Assembly (NCBI RefSeq): GCF_004015185.1
Contig: NZ_CP025746.1
Coordinates: forward strand, 4,791,776 to 4,855,775
Direction: 5' to 3'
From: Clostridium manihotivorum
GTDB lineage: Bacteria > Bacillota > Clostridia > Clostridiales > Clostridiaceae
Length of the DNA stretch: 64,000 nt
How positions within the stretch are numbered: the stretch's first letter is position 1; every line of letters begins with the position of its first letter. The notes under the pieces were generated by a model. That model ran no database searches and had not been told where the DNA came from. It worked only from the letters and a program-made list of their open reading frames with translations. This document shows, in pieces, positions 44,587 through 53,518 of this stretch. The translations under genes and the position numbers were made by a program.

Positions 44587-45516
44587 CTATAAATACTTTT
44601 TCCACTTAAATATCCCCATAAGTATTACCACAAGAAAAGCCATGGTACCAATCAATCCTTCAAAAGCATATTTCTCATATTTAAAAGGTATATGTTCGAA
44701 ACTCATTCCAAAAATTGCAGTTATAAGTTGTAAAGGTAAGAAAACTGCAGTTATTATAGTAAATACCTTCATAAGATCATTAGTCCTATTGGCAATCTCT
44801 GCTTCATAGGCTTCCCTTACCATTGCAAGGTCCTGTCCTAAACTTTCCATCGATGACAATAACTTTTCTATCTTATCATTTAAATTCTTAAATAAGTACA
44901 TTTTCTCTTCTTCAATCACATTATTTTCGTTTAATAGAAGTGCATCACCTATGTAGCGAAGTGGATTCAACAGTTTTCTTAACTTATAGCTTTCTCTTCT
45001 CAAGGAAACAATTTTATTTATATGCTTCGATTTAGGAGACTTTAATATATCTAACTCTATTTTATCAGCTTCTGTTTCTAAATCTGCTATAATGTTATAA
45101 TTATTTATTATAAGCCTATCAAGAATATAATACAATATTATGTAAGGTTTACAAATTTCTTTTAATATAAAACAGTTCTTATCTCTTCCTATATCCTCTA
45201 AAAGCTTAGATATAAGTTCTACTTCATTTTTATAAACAGTAATGATAAAGCTTTTACTTAAATAAATATCAATTTCCCTAGGTATTATCTTTAAACTTTC
45301 ATTGTCTAGTGCGTTAAACACCATAAAGGTATAGTTTTTATAATAATCAATCCTAGGATACTGTCTAAAGTTTTGGCACTCCTCTATAGTTTCCTTAGAA
45401 AAAATAACCTCAAGTTCATGTACTTCTTTTTGGTTGCAACAAATCCAATAATAAGATCTCTCAAGTTCCCATTCCTGGACAACATCTAAATTATTACAAA
45501 TATCATACACAATCAT
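44587..45516 (-). CDS. CorA-superfamily divalent cation transporter with altered GMN motif
   Basis: 309 residues. Large N-terminal cytosolic domain, a long helix (RNRTNDLMKVFTIITA region), and two C-terminal transmembrane helices: TIITAVFLPLQLITAIFGMS and GLIGTMAFLVVILMGIFKW. The loop motif is GMS (IFGMSFEHIPF) where CorA channels have GMN. A basic KWKKYL end fits the family. The asparagine change could alter selectivity or gating. ATG 45516 follows AAAGGTGAT. Downstream of hprK by 61 bases. Confidence 0.87.
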   Translation of the reverse strand: MIVYDICNNLDVVQEWELERSYYWICCNQKEVHELEVIFSKETIEECQNFRQYPRIDYYKNYTFMVFNALDNESLKIIPREIDIYLSKSFIITVYKNEVELISKLLEDIGRDKNCFILKEICKPYIILYYILDRLIINNYNIIADLETEADKIELDILKSPKSKHINKIVSLRRESYKLRKLLNPLRYIGDALLLNENNVIEEEKMYLFKNLNDKIEKLLSSMESLGQDLAMVREAYEAEIANRTNDLMKVFTIITAVFLPLQLITAIFGMSFEHIPFKYEKYAFEGLIGTMAFLVVILMGIFKWKKYL

Positions 45517-45577
45517 AAATATCACCTTTTTTCAATGATTTATTTATTATGTGCATGATCATGTACTTTTATGTGAA

Positions 45578-46489
45578 TTAGTCAACACCTCTGCTCATTC
45601 TGCTCTCTATTACATCAACTGGTGTAGTATCAGACATGAGGTTATATCTATAGTTGGCTGCCGCTGCTTCGATTATAACAGCAATATTTCTACCTGGTCT
45701 TATTGGAACCCTCATCTTTCTTATAGGAACACCTAATATATCCATAAACTCAGCATTTATTCCTAATCTATCGTAGTCTCCATCATCTCTCCAATGCTCT
45801 AGATGAATTATTAGCTTTATTTCTTTAGAGGCTAGGACAGAACTTAATCCATAAAGTGCCGAAACATCTATAATTCCCATACCTCTAACCTCTAACATGC
45901 CGAAGGTTATATGAGGTGATGTTCCTATTAAGTCTTCGTCTATCTCTTTTATGTCTACAGCATCATCTGTAACCAGTCTGTGACCTCTTTTAATAAGCTC
46001 TAAAGCAGTTTCACTCTTACCTATTCCACTTTCACCTGTTATTAAAATACCTATTCCATATACATCTACAAGCACTCCATGAAGTCTAGTTTCAGGAGCC
46101 ATCTTATCTGCTAAATAAATAGTAGTTTTACTCATAAACTTTGTAGTCATCATGGAAGTTCTAAGAACCCAAGTTTTATTCTTCTGTGCTGCTTTTATCA
46201 GTTCTTCATGGGGATCTAGATTTCTAGTAATTACAAGACAACTTACATTAAAGCTAAAAAATTTATTTACTCTTTTCTTTCTTAGATCTACCCCCATATC
46301 ATCCAAAAAGCTCCACTCAGCTTTTCCAATGACCTGTATCCTTTCAGGCGCAAAGTAATTATAAAATCCAGCTAGCTGAAGTCCAGGTCTATTTATATCG
46401 CTAACTGTTATAGGTATATTCTTTTCACCTTCTACTAACACTTCAAATTCGAAATCTTTCACTAATGTTTCAACGGTTACAACGCCCAT
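45578..46489 (-). CDS. hprK: HPr kinase/phosphorylase
   Basis: 303 residues. N-terminal DRTGG-like domain, then the kinase domain with P-loop GESGIGKSETALELIKRGH, the HprK signature LVTDDAVDIKEI and LEVRGMGIIDVSALYG. It phosphorylates and dephosphorylates Ser46 of HPr, linking glycolytic state to CcpA-type catabolite control. ATG 46489 has AAAGGATGAT upstream. It follows a DUF896 gene by 15 bases, forming an operon. Confidence 0.95.
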   Translation of the reverse strand: MGVVTVETLVKDFEFEVLVEGEKNIPITVSDINRPGLQLAGFYNYFAPERIQVIGKAEWSFLDDMGVDLRKKRVNKFFSFNVSCLVITRNLDPHEELIKAAQKNKTWVLRTSMMTTKFMSKTTIYLADKMAPETRLHGVLVDVYGIGILITGESGIGKSETALELIKRGHRLVTDDAVDIKEIDEDLIGTSPHITFGMLEVRGMGIIDVSALYGLSSVLASKEIKLIIHLEHWRDDGDYDRLGINAEFMDILGVPIRKMRVPIRPGRNIAVIIEAAAANYRYNLMSDTTPVDVIESRMSRGVD

Positions 46490-46504
46490 AAATATCATCC
46501 TTTA

Positions 46505-46702
46505 TTAATTTTTAATATTTTTAGGTTTACTAGGTTTGTTTGGTTTAATCGTATTTAATTGAGATTTAAAGTTACTTTTAACTCTGTCTATATAATCTCT
46601 TCTTAATTCCTCTTGTTCCTTCTTTTCTTCCTCACTTAAACCTTCTTCTTTACTTTTCTTATATAAAAAATTGATTCTTGCAATTAACTGGTCAATGTTC
46701 AT
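46505..46702 (-). CDS. DUF896 (YnzC-like) small protein
   Basis: 65 residues. MNIDQLIARINFLYKKSKEE then LSEEEKKEQEELRRDYIDRV is the DUF896 helical hairpin; a proline/lysine tail follows. Function unknown; homologues in bacilli are linked to the SOS region, but here it precedes hprK. AAGGAG precedes the ATG. Confidence 0.9.
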   Translation of the reverse strand: MNIDQLIARINFLYKKSKEEGLSEEEKKEQEELRRDYIDRVKSNFKSQLNTIKPNKPSKPKNIKN

Positions 46703-47051
46703 TAATATTCTCCTTCTTCAGTTAAATTATCATATTTCGTAATTATGCTAAAAAATTAATTATATGTCTAAAATTTATTTTACCTTTCTCCCATGCATTA
46801 ATCAACAACAATTCTTTAGACTTAATTCTACATTCTCATATAATTACATTTATGTAAAATTCTACATTTACAGCATTATTACATATATTACCATATGTTA
46901 CTTTATGCACTTTGTAGTATTTTGATAAGTTTTTATAGCATTAATTGTAAGAATTTGACTTACAAATCTTTTTTACAAACATACAAAATTTGTTATAATA
47001 ATATTACACTTCGCATAAGTTAATAATTTAAAGAATTTGGAGGATAAATAT
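46703..47051. other. Intergenic region without gene or repeat
   Basis: AT-rich divergent promoter region between the DUF896-hprK operon and a Spo0E-like small gene. TTTGTTATAATAATA near 46989-47003 offers a -10-like TATAAT for the plus-strand gene. Confidence 0.5.
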
Positions 47052-47240
47052 ATGTACTGCTCTAGACTAGAAAAAAGGATTAATAGAAGAAAATTTTTGC
47101 TCAACCTATGTCTTAACTTTCTATCCCCTACTAATTTCTTTGTACTGAAATTAAGTGAGAATTGGGACAAGCTAGTTGTAAAGCAGCAAAAGAGTCTTTT
47201 AAAGAAGCACATGATAAAAAATAATTTTTTTGAAAAATAG
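47052..47240 (+). CDS. Spo0E-like small protein with atypical signature
   Basis: 62 residues from ATG 47052, with TTGGAGGAT upstream. LEKRINRRKFLLNLCLNFLS followed by FVLKLSENWDKLVVKQQK aligns over about 39 residues with Spo0E-like aspartyl-phosphatases. In those the first helix and the SQELD-x-hydrophobic helix form a hairpin that dephosphorylates Spo0A. The signature is SENWD here: serine and aspartate kept, Q and L changed. It may therefore modulate sporulation entry or be inactive. Identification rests on motif spacing only. Confidence 0.55.
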   Translation: MYCSRLEKRINRRKFLLNLCLNFLSPTNFFVLKLSENWDKLVVKQQKSLLKKHMIKNNFFEK

Positions 47241-47314
47241 ACGTAATATATTTTATAGAAGCATTGCTTAATTAATGTTGGAGTTTTATATGAACATTAT
47301 ATTTTTGGGACATT

Positions 47315-47351
47315 AAAAGGCCTCTTTAGAAAAATACTAAAGAGGCCTTAG
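47315..47351. terminator. Bidirectional terminator
   Basis: AAGGCCTCTTTAG and CTAAAGAGGCCTT, 8-base loop, between convergent genes at 47240 and 47384. Confidence 0.85.
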
Positions 47352-47383
47352 ATAATAAATTATTCGATAAAAGAACTATACTA

Positions 47384-47779
47384 TTATAATCCTAACTCAT
47401 CCATAACATCATCAATATCAATTTTTTTGTCACCTTCGAAGAATACTGCAACAAACTCATTATAACTATAGTTAGAAGAATCTATATCATAAGAAATGAA
47501 TTGAGTTTCCACACCAAACTCTTCATTCAATTCGTCTACAATATCGGTTACATTGTCAATAGCTGTATCGTTTAAGTATGGTAAGAAAAATTCAGAGTAC
47601 CACTCTGCACTTTCTTCTTCGTAGTCACTTTCTTCATTTGAATATGCTTTCGCTCCATCTAATTCAACATCATCGAAATCATAGAAAAATCTTAATACAA
47701 GACCTTCTTTGTATTCAATCTCTTGAATATCTGACAGTTCATTTTCATTTAAAAACTTAATAATTCCTGACTTATTCAC
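47384..47779 (-). CDS. Acidic protein of unknown function (131 residues)
   Basis: GTG start at 47779 after GGAGGTG. Very acidic throughout (EESDYEEESAEWYSEFFLPY, then VTDIVDELNEEFGVETQFIS). Follows a DUF1292 gene by 13 bases on the same strand, so it is co-transcribed with it. No domain recognised. Confidence 0.75.
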   Translation of the reverse strand: MNKSGIIKFLNENELSDIQEIEYKEGLVLRFFYDFDDVELDGAKAYSNEESDYEEESAEWYSEFFLPYLNDTAIDNVTDIVDELNEEFGVETQFISYDIDSSNYSYNEFVAVFFEGDKKIDIDDVMDELGL

Positions 47780-47792
47780 CTTTGCACCTCCA

Positions 47793-48050
47793 TTAATATA
47801 ATAGTTTTTTGTATTCTTTCTTTACTGCTTCAAATTCATTATCGTCTTCTACAAGATTATATTCTTCTTTTCCTTCTACTTCATCAACTCTAAAGACAAA
47901 TGCATCTTCTTCATCAGCACCTTCTTCAAGAGGTGACAATATTAAATATTCCTGTTCTTCTAAAAATATTCTCGCAACTGCTTCAAAATCAACTTTATTT
48001 CCGTTTTCATCTCTGAAAGACATTATTTCTTTTTCATCTAAATCGCTCAT
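47793..48050 (-). CDS. DUF1292 family acidic protein
   Basis: 85 residues. IMSFRDENGNKVDFEAVARI then YLILSPLEEGADEEDAFVFR matches DUF1292, small acidic Firmicute proteins of unknown role often found near ruvX/alaS-type loci. First gene of a two-gene unit. GGAGAT precedes the ATG. Confidence 0.88.
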   Translation of the reverse strand: MSDLDEKEIMSFRDENGNKVDFEAVARIFLEEQEYLILSPLEEGADEEDAFVFRVDEVEGKEEYNLVEDDNEFEAVKKEYKKLLY

Positions 48051-48206
48051 AAAAAATCTCCTTATACTAATAAGTTTATATATAAATTATTATTGCTTCA
48101 ACTTAAATATCTATTCTTAATAACACTACTACCTATGTATTACCTACATCTTAAATATATCTTCAGAACTCCTGTAATTTATATAAAGATGCTTCGAATT
48201 TATATA

Positions 48207-48345
48207 TTTAGGAGATATCTAATAATATTTTTGAAATTAAGTGGTTCTGAAGGAGATGCTATATGAGCGAGCAACTAGCGTAAGCTCATCTAAGCATCGG
48301 ATGACTAACCACTTAATTTCAGTACATATTTAGATATCACCTAAA
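48207..48345. mobile_element. Family 3-like MITE with different tips
   Basis: The interior is the family 3 hairpin (TTGAAATTAAGTGG...CCACTTAATTTCA, with GAGATGCTATATGAGCGAGC). The tips are TTTAGGAGATATCTAA and TTAGATATCACCTAAA instead of GGCT...AGCC. No target duplication was found. Confidence 0.7.
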
Positions 48346-48349
48346 CAAA

Positions 48350-48400
48350 CTGTACCACTTCAATCTGAAAATATTAATTTCATTATGAAGTGGTACATAT
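48350..48400. repeat. Family 2 repeat, internally deleted copy
   Basis: TGTACCACTTCA and TGAAGTGGTACA arms around a shortened AT-rich middle; about 51 bp. Confidence 0.65.
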
Positions 48401-48404
48401 AAAA

Positions 48405-48499
48405 AGTTCCTGGATTGAAACTTAATTTCTACTTGTTCGAAAATCCCGGGTTCTATCGATTTTCTCACATGTATAAATTAATAGTTGAGTTAGGAACTC
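48405..48499. repeat. Family 1 palindromic repeat
   Basis: AGTTCCT/AGGAACT ends with CTTAATTT and AAATTAATAG arms, about 95 bp; abuts the preceding family 2 copy and ends 13 bases beyond the fprA stop codon (48512). Confidence 0.7.
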
Positions 48500-48511
48500 T
48501 ATATATAGTTC

Positions 48512-49678
48512 CTAAACCAAACTCATAAAGCTTTCAACAAATTGGTCTGCATTTTTAAAGTCTTCTTCTGATGGTACAAAATTAACCTTAAGTCCATCTA
48601 TAGTTTTTAGCTTTAGACTCTTAAGTCTTTCTGTAAGCATTGGTACACCTTCACCACTCCATCCAAATGAACCAAAAGCAGCAGCAGGCTTTGCTCTGTT
48701 AACAATTGGATTAACTAGAGATAAAAGATCCCATGATGGCTTAACTGCATCTTGATTTATTGTTGGTGATCCTATAAGGAAAGCTGAACTGTTATCTATT
48801 AACTCTGCAGCTTTTTCTAAGGACATAGAAGTTATCTCATGGACTTCTACTCTTACTCCCTTTTCACCAATCTTTTCTGTTACATATTTAGCAATAGCTT
48901 CTGTATTTCCATAAGCTGATATGTAGAACACTTGTACATTTTTCTCAACTGGTGCTACAGTTGCCCATTCATCATAAAGTTTCAAATATTTGCTTGCATC
49001 TGAAACATGTAATGGCCCATGGCTTGGTGCTATTATATCAATCTTAAGTCCATCTATCTTAGCTAATCCTTGCTTTACGAACTTCTTAAATGGCCCCATT
49101 ATCACTTCAAAATAATACTTCATCTCTTCAAAGTAGTCATCAGAAAAGCTATCTGTTATATTTCCTTCTGGGCAATAGTGGCATCCTGTAAAGTCACAAG
49201 TAAATAGAAGCGCTTTTTCTTCTACATAAGTGAATATTGTATCTGGCCAGTGTAGATTAGGAGCTGATATAAACTTTAGAGTTGTGTTTCCTAAGCTTAA
49301 GTCTTCCTTTGCTTCAATAGCTTCAAATGGTCTATTCACTATATTCTTAAGATAGTTAATAGCTGCTCTTGAACCAACTACCTTTGCTTCTGGATAATCT
49401 TCCATTAATCTTATCACAGATCCGCTATGATCTAATTCTGTATGTTGAACTACTATATAGTCTATAGCTTTATCGCCGATTACTGCTTTTATGTTACTTT
49501 TAAACTCTTCATAAAATCCATTTTTTACGCTGTCAACTACAGCTATCTTATCATCTTCTATTAAATAGGCATTATAGGTTGTACCTTTTTTGGTTTCCAT
49601 TATGATATCAAATACTCTTAATTCAGCGTCTTTAACACCAACCCAATATATATTATCTTTGATCTTTTCTGTACTCAT
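48512..49678 (-). CDS. fprA: Flavodiiron protein (FprA-type oxygen/NO reductase)
   Basis: 388 residues. N-terminal metallo-beta-lactamase fold with the di-iron site (VVQHTELDHSGS with H-x-E-x-D, CDFTGCHYC region, then APSHGPLH). C-terminal flavodoxin domain (VFYISAYGNTEAIAKYVTEK, then SPTINQDAVKPSWDLL). It reduces O2 to water (or NO) with electrons from rubredoxin, protecting anaerobes. ATG 49678 has GGAGG upstream; the longer frame to 49753 was rejected. Confidence 0.94.
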   Translation of the reverse strand: MSTEKIKDNIYWVGVKDAELRVFDIIMETKKGTTYNAYLIEDDKIAVVDSVKNGFYEEFKSNIKAVIGDKAIDYIVVQHTELDHSGSVIRLMEDYPEAKVVGSRAAINYLKNIVNRPFEAIEAKEDLSLGNTTLKFISAPNLHWPDTIFTYVEEKALLFTCDFTGCHYCPEGNITDSFSDDYFEEMKYYFEVIMGPFKKFVKQGLAKIDGLKIDIIAPSHGPLHVSDASKYLKLYDEWATVAPVEKNVQVFYISAYGNTEAIAKYVTEKIGEKGVRVEVHEITSMSLEKAAELIDNSSAFLIGSPTINQDAVKPSWDLLSLVNPIVNRAKPAAAFGSFGWSGEGVPMLTERLKSLKLKTIDGLKVNFVPSEEDFKNADQFVESFMSLV

Positions 49679-49802
49679 TTTACTACCTCCAAACATATAA
49701 TGAAAATTTTCTAAAGAATAAAATAAAAACCACATAAATTGTACCATAGCCACTTGTATTTTACAATCTTATCCATATTATCCCTTTTACTAAACCTACT
49801 TT

Positions 49803-49896
49803 AAAGTTATACCACATCGGTACAAAATCTACTTTCAAAGTTCTTTGGTTTCATAGAAAATTTTGAAACTATAAATTTTATTATGAAATGATACAG
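49803..49896. repeat. Family 2 repeat, diverged copy
   Basis: Keeps TATAAATTTTATTATGAA and TGATACA of the right half; the left half is strongly changed. Confidence 0.45.
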
Positions 49897-49898
49897 CC

Positions 49899-50000
49899 TT
49901 ATGGTTACAACTTCAACTATTAAGTTATGCATGCCGTAAAAATCCCCAGTACCCACGATTTCCGAACATGCATAACTTAAGTTTTCATAAAGGTTACCTA
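49899..50000. repeat. Family 1 palindromic repeat, diverged copy
   Basis: ATGGTTACAACTTCAACTA left end and AAGGTTACC right end, middle arms TAAGTTATGCATG and CATGCATAACTTAAG. The middle arms carry matching (compensatory) changes relative to other copies. Confidence 0.65.
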
Positions 50001-50005
50001 TATGC

Positions 50006-50099
50006 AAAGTTCTTAGCTCACCTAATGATTTATACATTTCCAAAAATCCATAGAATCCTGGATTTTCAAACAAGTATTAATTAAGCATATAAACTCTTT
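50006..50099. repeat. Family 1 palindromic repeat, decayed copy
   Basis: AAGTTCTTAGCTC left end, inner hairpin AATCCATAGAATCCTGGATT. Tandem neighbour of the 49899 copy; it ends just beyond the helD stop codon. Confidence 0.6.
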
Positions 50100-50101
50100 T
50101 A

Positions 50102-52396
50102 TTATTCTAACAGATTACTAACATTGCCATTATAGAACACATATTGATAATGAAGGGCTCTTGTCAAAACTACATACAGCAGCTTTTTATTAAGTTCACT
50201 ATCTCCATAAATTTCATCATTACAGTTAAACACTATGGAACAGTCAAACTCTAAACCTTTCGTAAGATAAGATGGTATTATTATCTTATCAAGCTTTATA
50301 TTCTTATCAGCTTCTTTGATAAGCGTCCATTGATGTTTAGAGTTTTTCTTCATTATGTCTCTAATCTTTTTACACTCTTCAAAAGTACGGCCTATTATAG
50401 CAACGCTGTTCTTACCACTTTCTAAAACTTTTTCTACAATAGCATCTGCTTGCTGTGCAAACTCTTTATTATCTTCATATTGTATTACCTTTGGTTCCTC
50501 CCCATGCCTTAATACTGGAGTGGCAGGCTTCAAATTATTTTTTTGTTTTTTAAGCACCTTATTTGCAAAATTTATTATTTCAATAGTGGATCTATAGCTT
50601 TGAGTCAATGGTATATAGCTGCACTCACCATTAAATACGTCTTCGATTAATTTTTCCCATTGATCAATTCCCTTATAATAATATATACCTTGACCTATAT
50701 CTCCTACTATAGTCATAGAATTGCCTAGCGCAAGCATTGAAGCTACGCACATCTGAAGTGGCGAATAGTCCTGAGCTTCGTCTATAACTATATGCTTATA
50801 CTTTTTATCTTCTGGAACTCCTTCGACCATCAATTTTAGATAAAGCATAGCAGCAATATCATCACTATCTAAGACTCCCTCTTCATCATCCTTTTGAAGC
50901 TTATCACTAATATAATCCCAAAGTTTTTTAGGTACAACACTATCTGTCAACTCATCAAATAATCCCTCTTCAGTAAATAGTCTTCTATATAAATCTTTTG
51001 TATCAATTCCCTTCCAATTATCAAAATAAGCATCAAATTCACTTCTGCCCTCTGTTCTGATCTTATTTTTAAATTTATCCCTTTCGTCATAGATCTCTAT
51101 GAGCTTTTCTCTTCTTTCTTGGCAATCATCCATCTGCTTTTTTATTCTTGATATTTGATACTCATACTGAAAATCTATCTTTTCAATAACCTTCATCAGC
51201 TTTTCGTTTAACTTCAATAGAAAATATCTCTTAATTTCGTCTTTTCTCCTATTGATAGGCATATGCTTCATATCTTTTACATACAACCTTTTAATTTCTT
51301 TCTCTTCAAACACAGTAAAGCCCTGAATCTTTATATCTTTAATATCTGCTGATTCTCTCTCTAGTATTAAAAGGAACCTATCCAAGATTGCCTTAAACAC
51401 CATGGAACCTTTTACTTTACTAGAATTAGTTATATATTTAACTTCCTCTGTATCTTCACTTTCTAACACTTGTTGAAGCTTTTTATCTTTAGAATATACC
51501 TTTCCCTTTAGCTTTAAAAAGTCTTGTGCAAAATCTTCAAAAGTTTTTTGAAGCACTTCACCTACTCCCAAAGTAGGTAAAACTTCAGATATATAGTCCA
51601 AGAAAAGCTTATTAGGAGCTATAACCAATATATCCTGACCGCTTAGCTTATCCTTATATCTATAAAGCAGATATGCCAGCCTGTGAAGGGCCACAGTAGT
51701 CTTTCCTGATCCAGCTGAACCTTGAACTATTATAGGAGCGTTTTTTTCCGCTCTGATTATATCATTCTGCTCTTTTTGTATGGTAGCAACTACTTCCTTA
51801 AGCTTCCTACCAGTGCTTTGCTCCAAATTAATTTTTAAGAATTCATCTATTAAAGCATTATCTCCACTGTCATCCATAGCATTCTTAAGTATAATTTCGT
51901 TAATTCCCTCATCAAAGATATCTTTTATATCTCCATCCTCAAAGAGAAATTTTCTTTTTAAAGAAAGGTTCCCTTGTATTACTCCTGCAGGTGCTCTATA
52001 ATAGGCATCTCCTTGAGTTCCACTATAGTATAAATCAGCTATAGGAGCTCTCCAGTCAATAACTAATTCCTCACCCTTAGTCATATCCCCTAATCCAAAC
52101 TTACCTATGTAGAATACCTCTTCCTTTTTTCTGTATTCTCTAAAATCAATTCTAGCAAAGTATGGTTGCTCTATAGATTCTCTATACTTTTCAACATTTT
52201 TATGAACAATATTATATATCTTCTCTTCAGTCTCTAGCTCTTCATTGTATTTTCCCTTAGACGCCTTTTTTAGCTTTCCTATCTTATCTAAAAGTTTTTG
52301 TTCTTCCTCGCCCTGTACAGAAGCAGCATCTTCTAGCCACTGTTTAGTTTCTCTAAGATGTCCCTTCTCATAATTTAATTCCTCTTCTTTAATCAT
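50102..52396 (-). CDS. helD: HelD-type superfamily 1 helicase (RNA polymerase recycling factor)
   Basis: 764 residues. The N-terminal coiled coil (residues 1-75) and the block YFARIDFREYRKKEEVFYIG, then VIDWRAPIADLYYSG, mark HelD rather than UvrD/PcrA. Walker A is GSAGSGKTTVAL near residue 230; Walker B/DExx is VIDEAQDYSPLQ. Later motifs are VGDIGQGIYYYKG, TQSYRSTIEIINFANKVL and LTRAL. HelD proteins pry stalled RNA polymerase from DNA. AAAGGTGG precedes the ATG. Family 1 repeats lie directly beyond its stop. Confidence 0.92.
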   Translation of the reverse strand: MIKEEELNYEKGHLRETKQWLEDAASVQGEEEQKLLDKIGKLKKASKGKYNEELETEEKIYNIVHKNVEKYRESIEQPYFARIDFREYRKKEEVFYIGKFGLGDMTKGEELVIDWRAPIADLYYSGTQGDAYYRAPAGVIQGNLSLKRKFLFEDGDIKDIFDEGINEIILKNAMDDSGDNALIDEFLKINLEQSTGRKLKEVVATIQKEQNDIIRAEKNAPIIVQGSAGSGKTTVALHRLAYLLYRYKDKLSGQDILVIAPNKLFLDYISEVLPTLGVGEVLQKTFEDFAQDFLKLKGKVYSKDKKLQQVLESEDTEEVKYITNSSKVKGSMVFKAILDRFLLILERESADIKDIKIQGFTVFEEKEIKRLYVKDMKHMPINRRKDEIKRYFLLKLNEKLMKVIEKIDFQYEYQISRIKKQMDDCQERREKLIEIYDERDKFKNKIRTEGRSEFDAYFDNWKGIDTKDLYRRLFTEEGLFDELTDSVVPKKLWDYISDKLQKDDEEGVLDSDDIAAMLYLKLMVEGVPEDKKYKHIVIDEAQDYSPLQMCVASMLALGNSMTIVGDIGQGIYYYKGIDQWEKLIEDVFNGECSYIPLTQSYRSTIEIINFANKVLKKQKNNLKPATPVLRHGEEPKVIQYEDNKEFAQQADAIVEKVLESGKNSVAIIGRTFEECKKIRDIMKKNSKHQWTLIKEADKNIKLDKIIIPSYLTKGLEFDCSIVFNCNDEIYGDSELNKKLLYVVLTRALHYQYVFYNGNVSNLLE

Positions 52397-52524
52397 ATCT
52401 TCACCACCTTTGGTCTCTAAATAAAAATTATATTAATTTTATACAATTGTTGTCAATAAACATATGGTGTTTTTCATATAATTTAATGTGAATTTATGTT
52501 TTTAGTGAAAATTAAGTTTATTAA

Positions 52525-52613
52525 AGATGTACAACTGCAATCCTAAAACTGTTTTCATCCTCCCATAATTTGAGGTTTTGAAAATATAGCTTTAATTATG
52601 AAGTGGTACATCC
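52525..52613. repeat. Family 2 palindromic repeat
   Basis: AGATGTACAACTGCA left arm and TGAAGTGGTACATCC right arm, about 89 bp, placed 26 bases before the start of the RmlD-like gene. Confidence 0.65.
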
Positions 52614-52638
52614 ATAACAAATGGAATGAGGTGAGTTT

Positions 52639-53475
52639 ATGAAAATAATGGTTTTAGGCTCTAGCGGTAATATAGGAAACTATCTATCTAACTATTTAAA
52701 GAAACAACATCAAGTCATAGCCCTAGATAAAGATAATTTGGATATAACTGATAAAGACTTAGTTCTTCAACAAGTACAATCGTATTCACCTGACGTAGTT
52801 ATACAAGCTGCTGGATTGTCAGACATAGACTTTTGCGAAAACCACGAGACTGAATCTTATACCGTAAATACTCTAGGAACACTAAACGTAGCTTATGCTT
52901 GTAATAGCCTATCAATTCCTATTGTATACATTTCTTCTGCTTATGTTTACGGAGGTGAAAAGCACTCTCCATACTTTGAAACCGATAAATGTACTCCAAT
53001 AAATATATATGGCAAGTCTAAGCTAGCGGCAGAAAAGCTTATTCGTACCATATGTAGTAAATATTTTATAATAAGAACCTCTTGGTGCTTTGGAGGAAAT
53101 GACTGCTATATAAAAAAAGCTTTATCTCAGTCTAATACACCTATATTTTTAATATCCAACGCTGTTATAAATCCAACTTATATTGAAGATCTATGTAGTT
53201 CTGTTTCTCAAATTATAGCCTCTGACTTTTACGGAGTGTACAATTGCGTAAATGAAGGTGCTGTTTCAAAGGTTGATGTTATTAAATATGTATTTGAGTA
53301 TTTTAATCTTCAAAAGAATGTTTTACCTCTTGCTACTGAGGCCATAACCAATATAGCTCCAAGACCAAGCTATACTGCTATGAATACCTGTCTTTTATAT
53401 AACTGTTTCAATATAAAGATGCCTTCATGGCAAGATAGTGTAAAAAACTACTTAGGTACAATATCAATTAAATAA
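52639..53475 (+). CDS. RmlD/dTDP-4-dehydrorhamnose-reductase-like extended SDR
   Basis: 278 residues. Nucleotide-binding MVLGSSGNIGNYLSNYL, then DVVIQAAGLSDIDFCENHE, YISSAYVYGG and the catalytic YGKSKLAAEKLI (YxxxK), followed by IIRTSWCFGG. The layout is that of RmlD, which makes dTDP-L-rhamnose. With no other rhamnose genes nearby, it may act on another nucleotide sugar. GAGGTGAG precedes the ATG, directly after a family 2 repeat. Confidence 0.85.
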   Translation: MKIMVLGSSGNIGNYLSNYLKKQHQVIALDKDNLDITDKDLVLQQVQSYSPDVVIQAAGLSDIDFCENHETESYTVNTLGTLNVAYACNSLSIPIVYISSAYVYGGEKHSPYFETDKCTPINIYGKSKLAAEKLIRTICSKYFIIRTSWCFGGNDCYIKKALSQSNTPIFLISNAVINPTYIEDLCSSVSQIIASDFYGVYNCVNEGAVSKVDVIKYVFEYFNLQKNVLPLATEAITNIAPRPSYTAMNTCLLYNCFNIKMPSWQDSVKNYLGTISIK

Positions 53476-53510
53476 AGTAAAAGGCCACCTTGTTAGGTGA
53501 CCTTTTACTT
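53475..53510. terminator. Bidirectional terminator
   Basis: AAGTAAAAGG/CCTTTTACTT with inner CACCT/AGGTG, between convergent genes. Confidence 0.85.
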
Positions 53511-53518
53511 ATCTTAAA

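Noticed and set aside
46973..47212. 79-codon minus-strand frame
   Set aside because: Antisense to the Spo0E-like gene, no ribosome binding site; the plus-strand frame has TTGGAGGAT and a recognisable motif.
49807..50073. 88-codon minus-strand open frame upstream of the flavodiiron gene
   Set aside because: It reads through two family 1 repeats and a family 2 fragment, lacks a ribosome binding site and resembles no protein.
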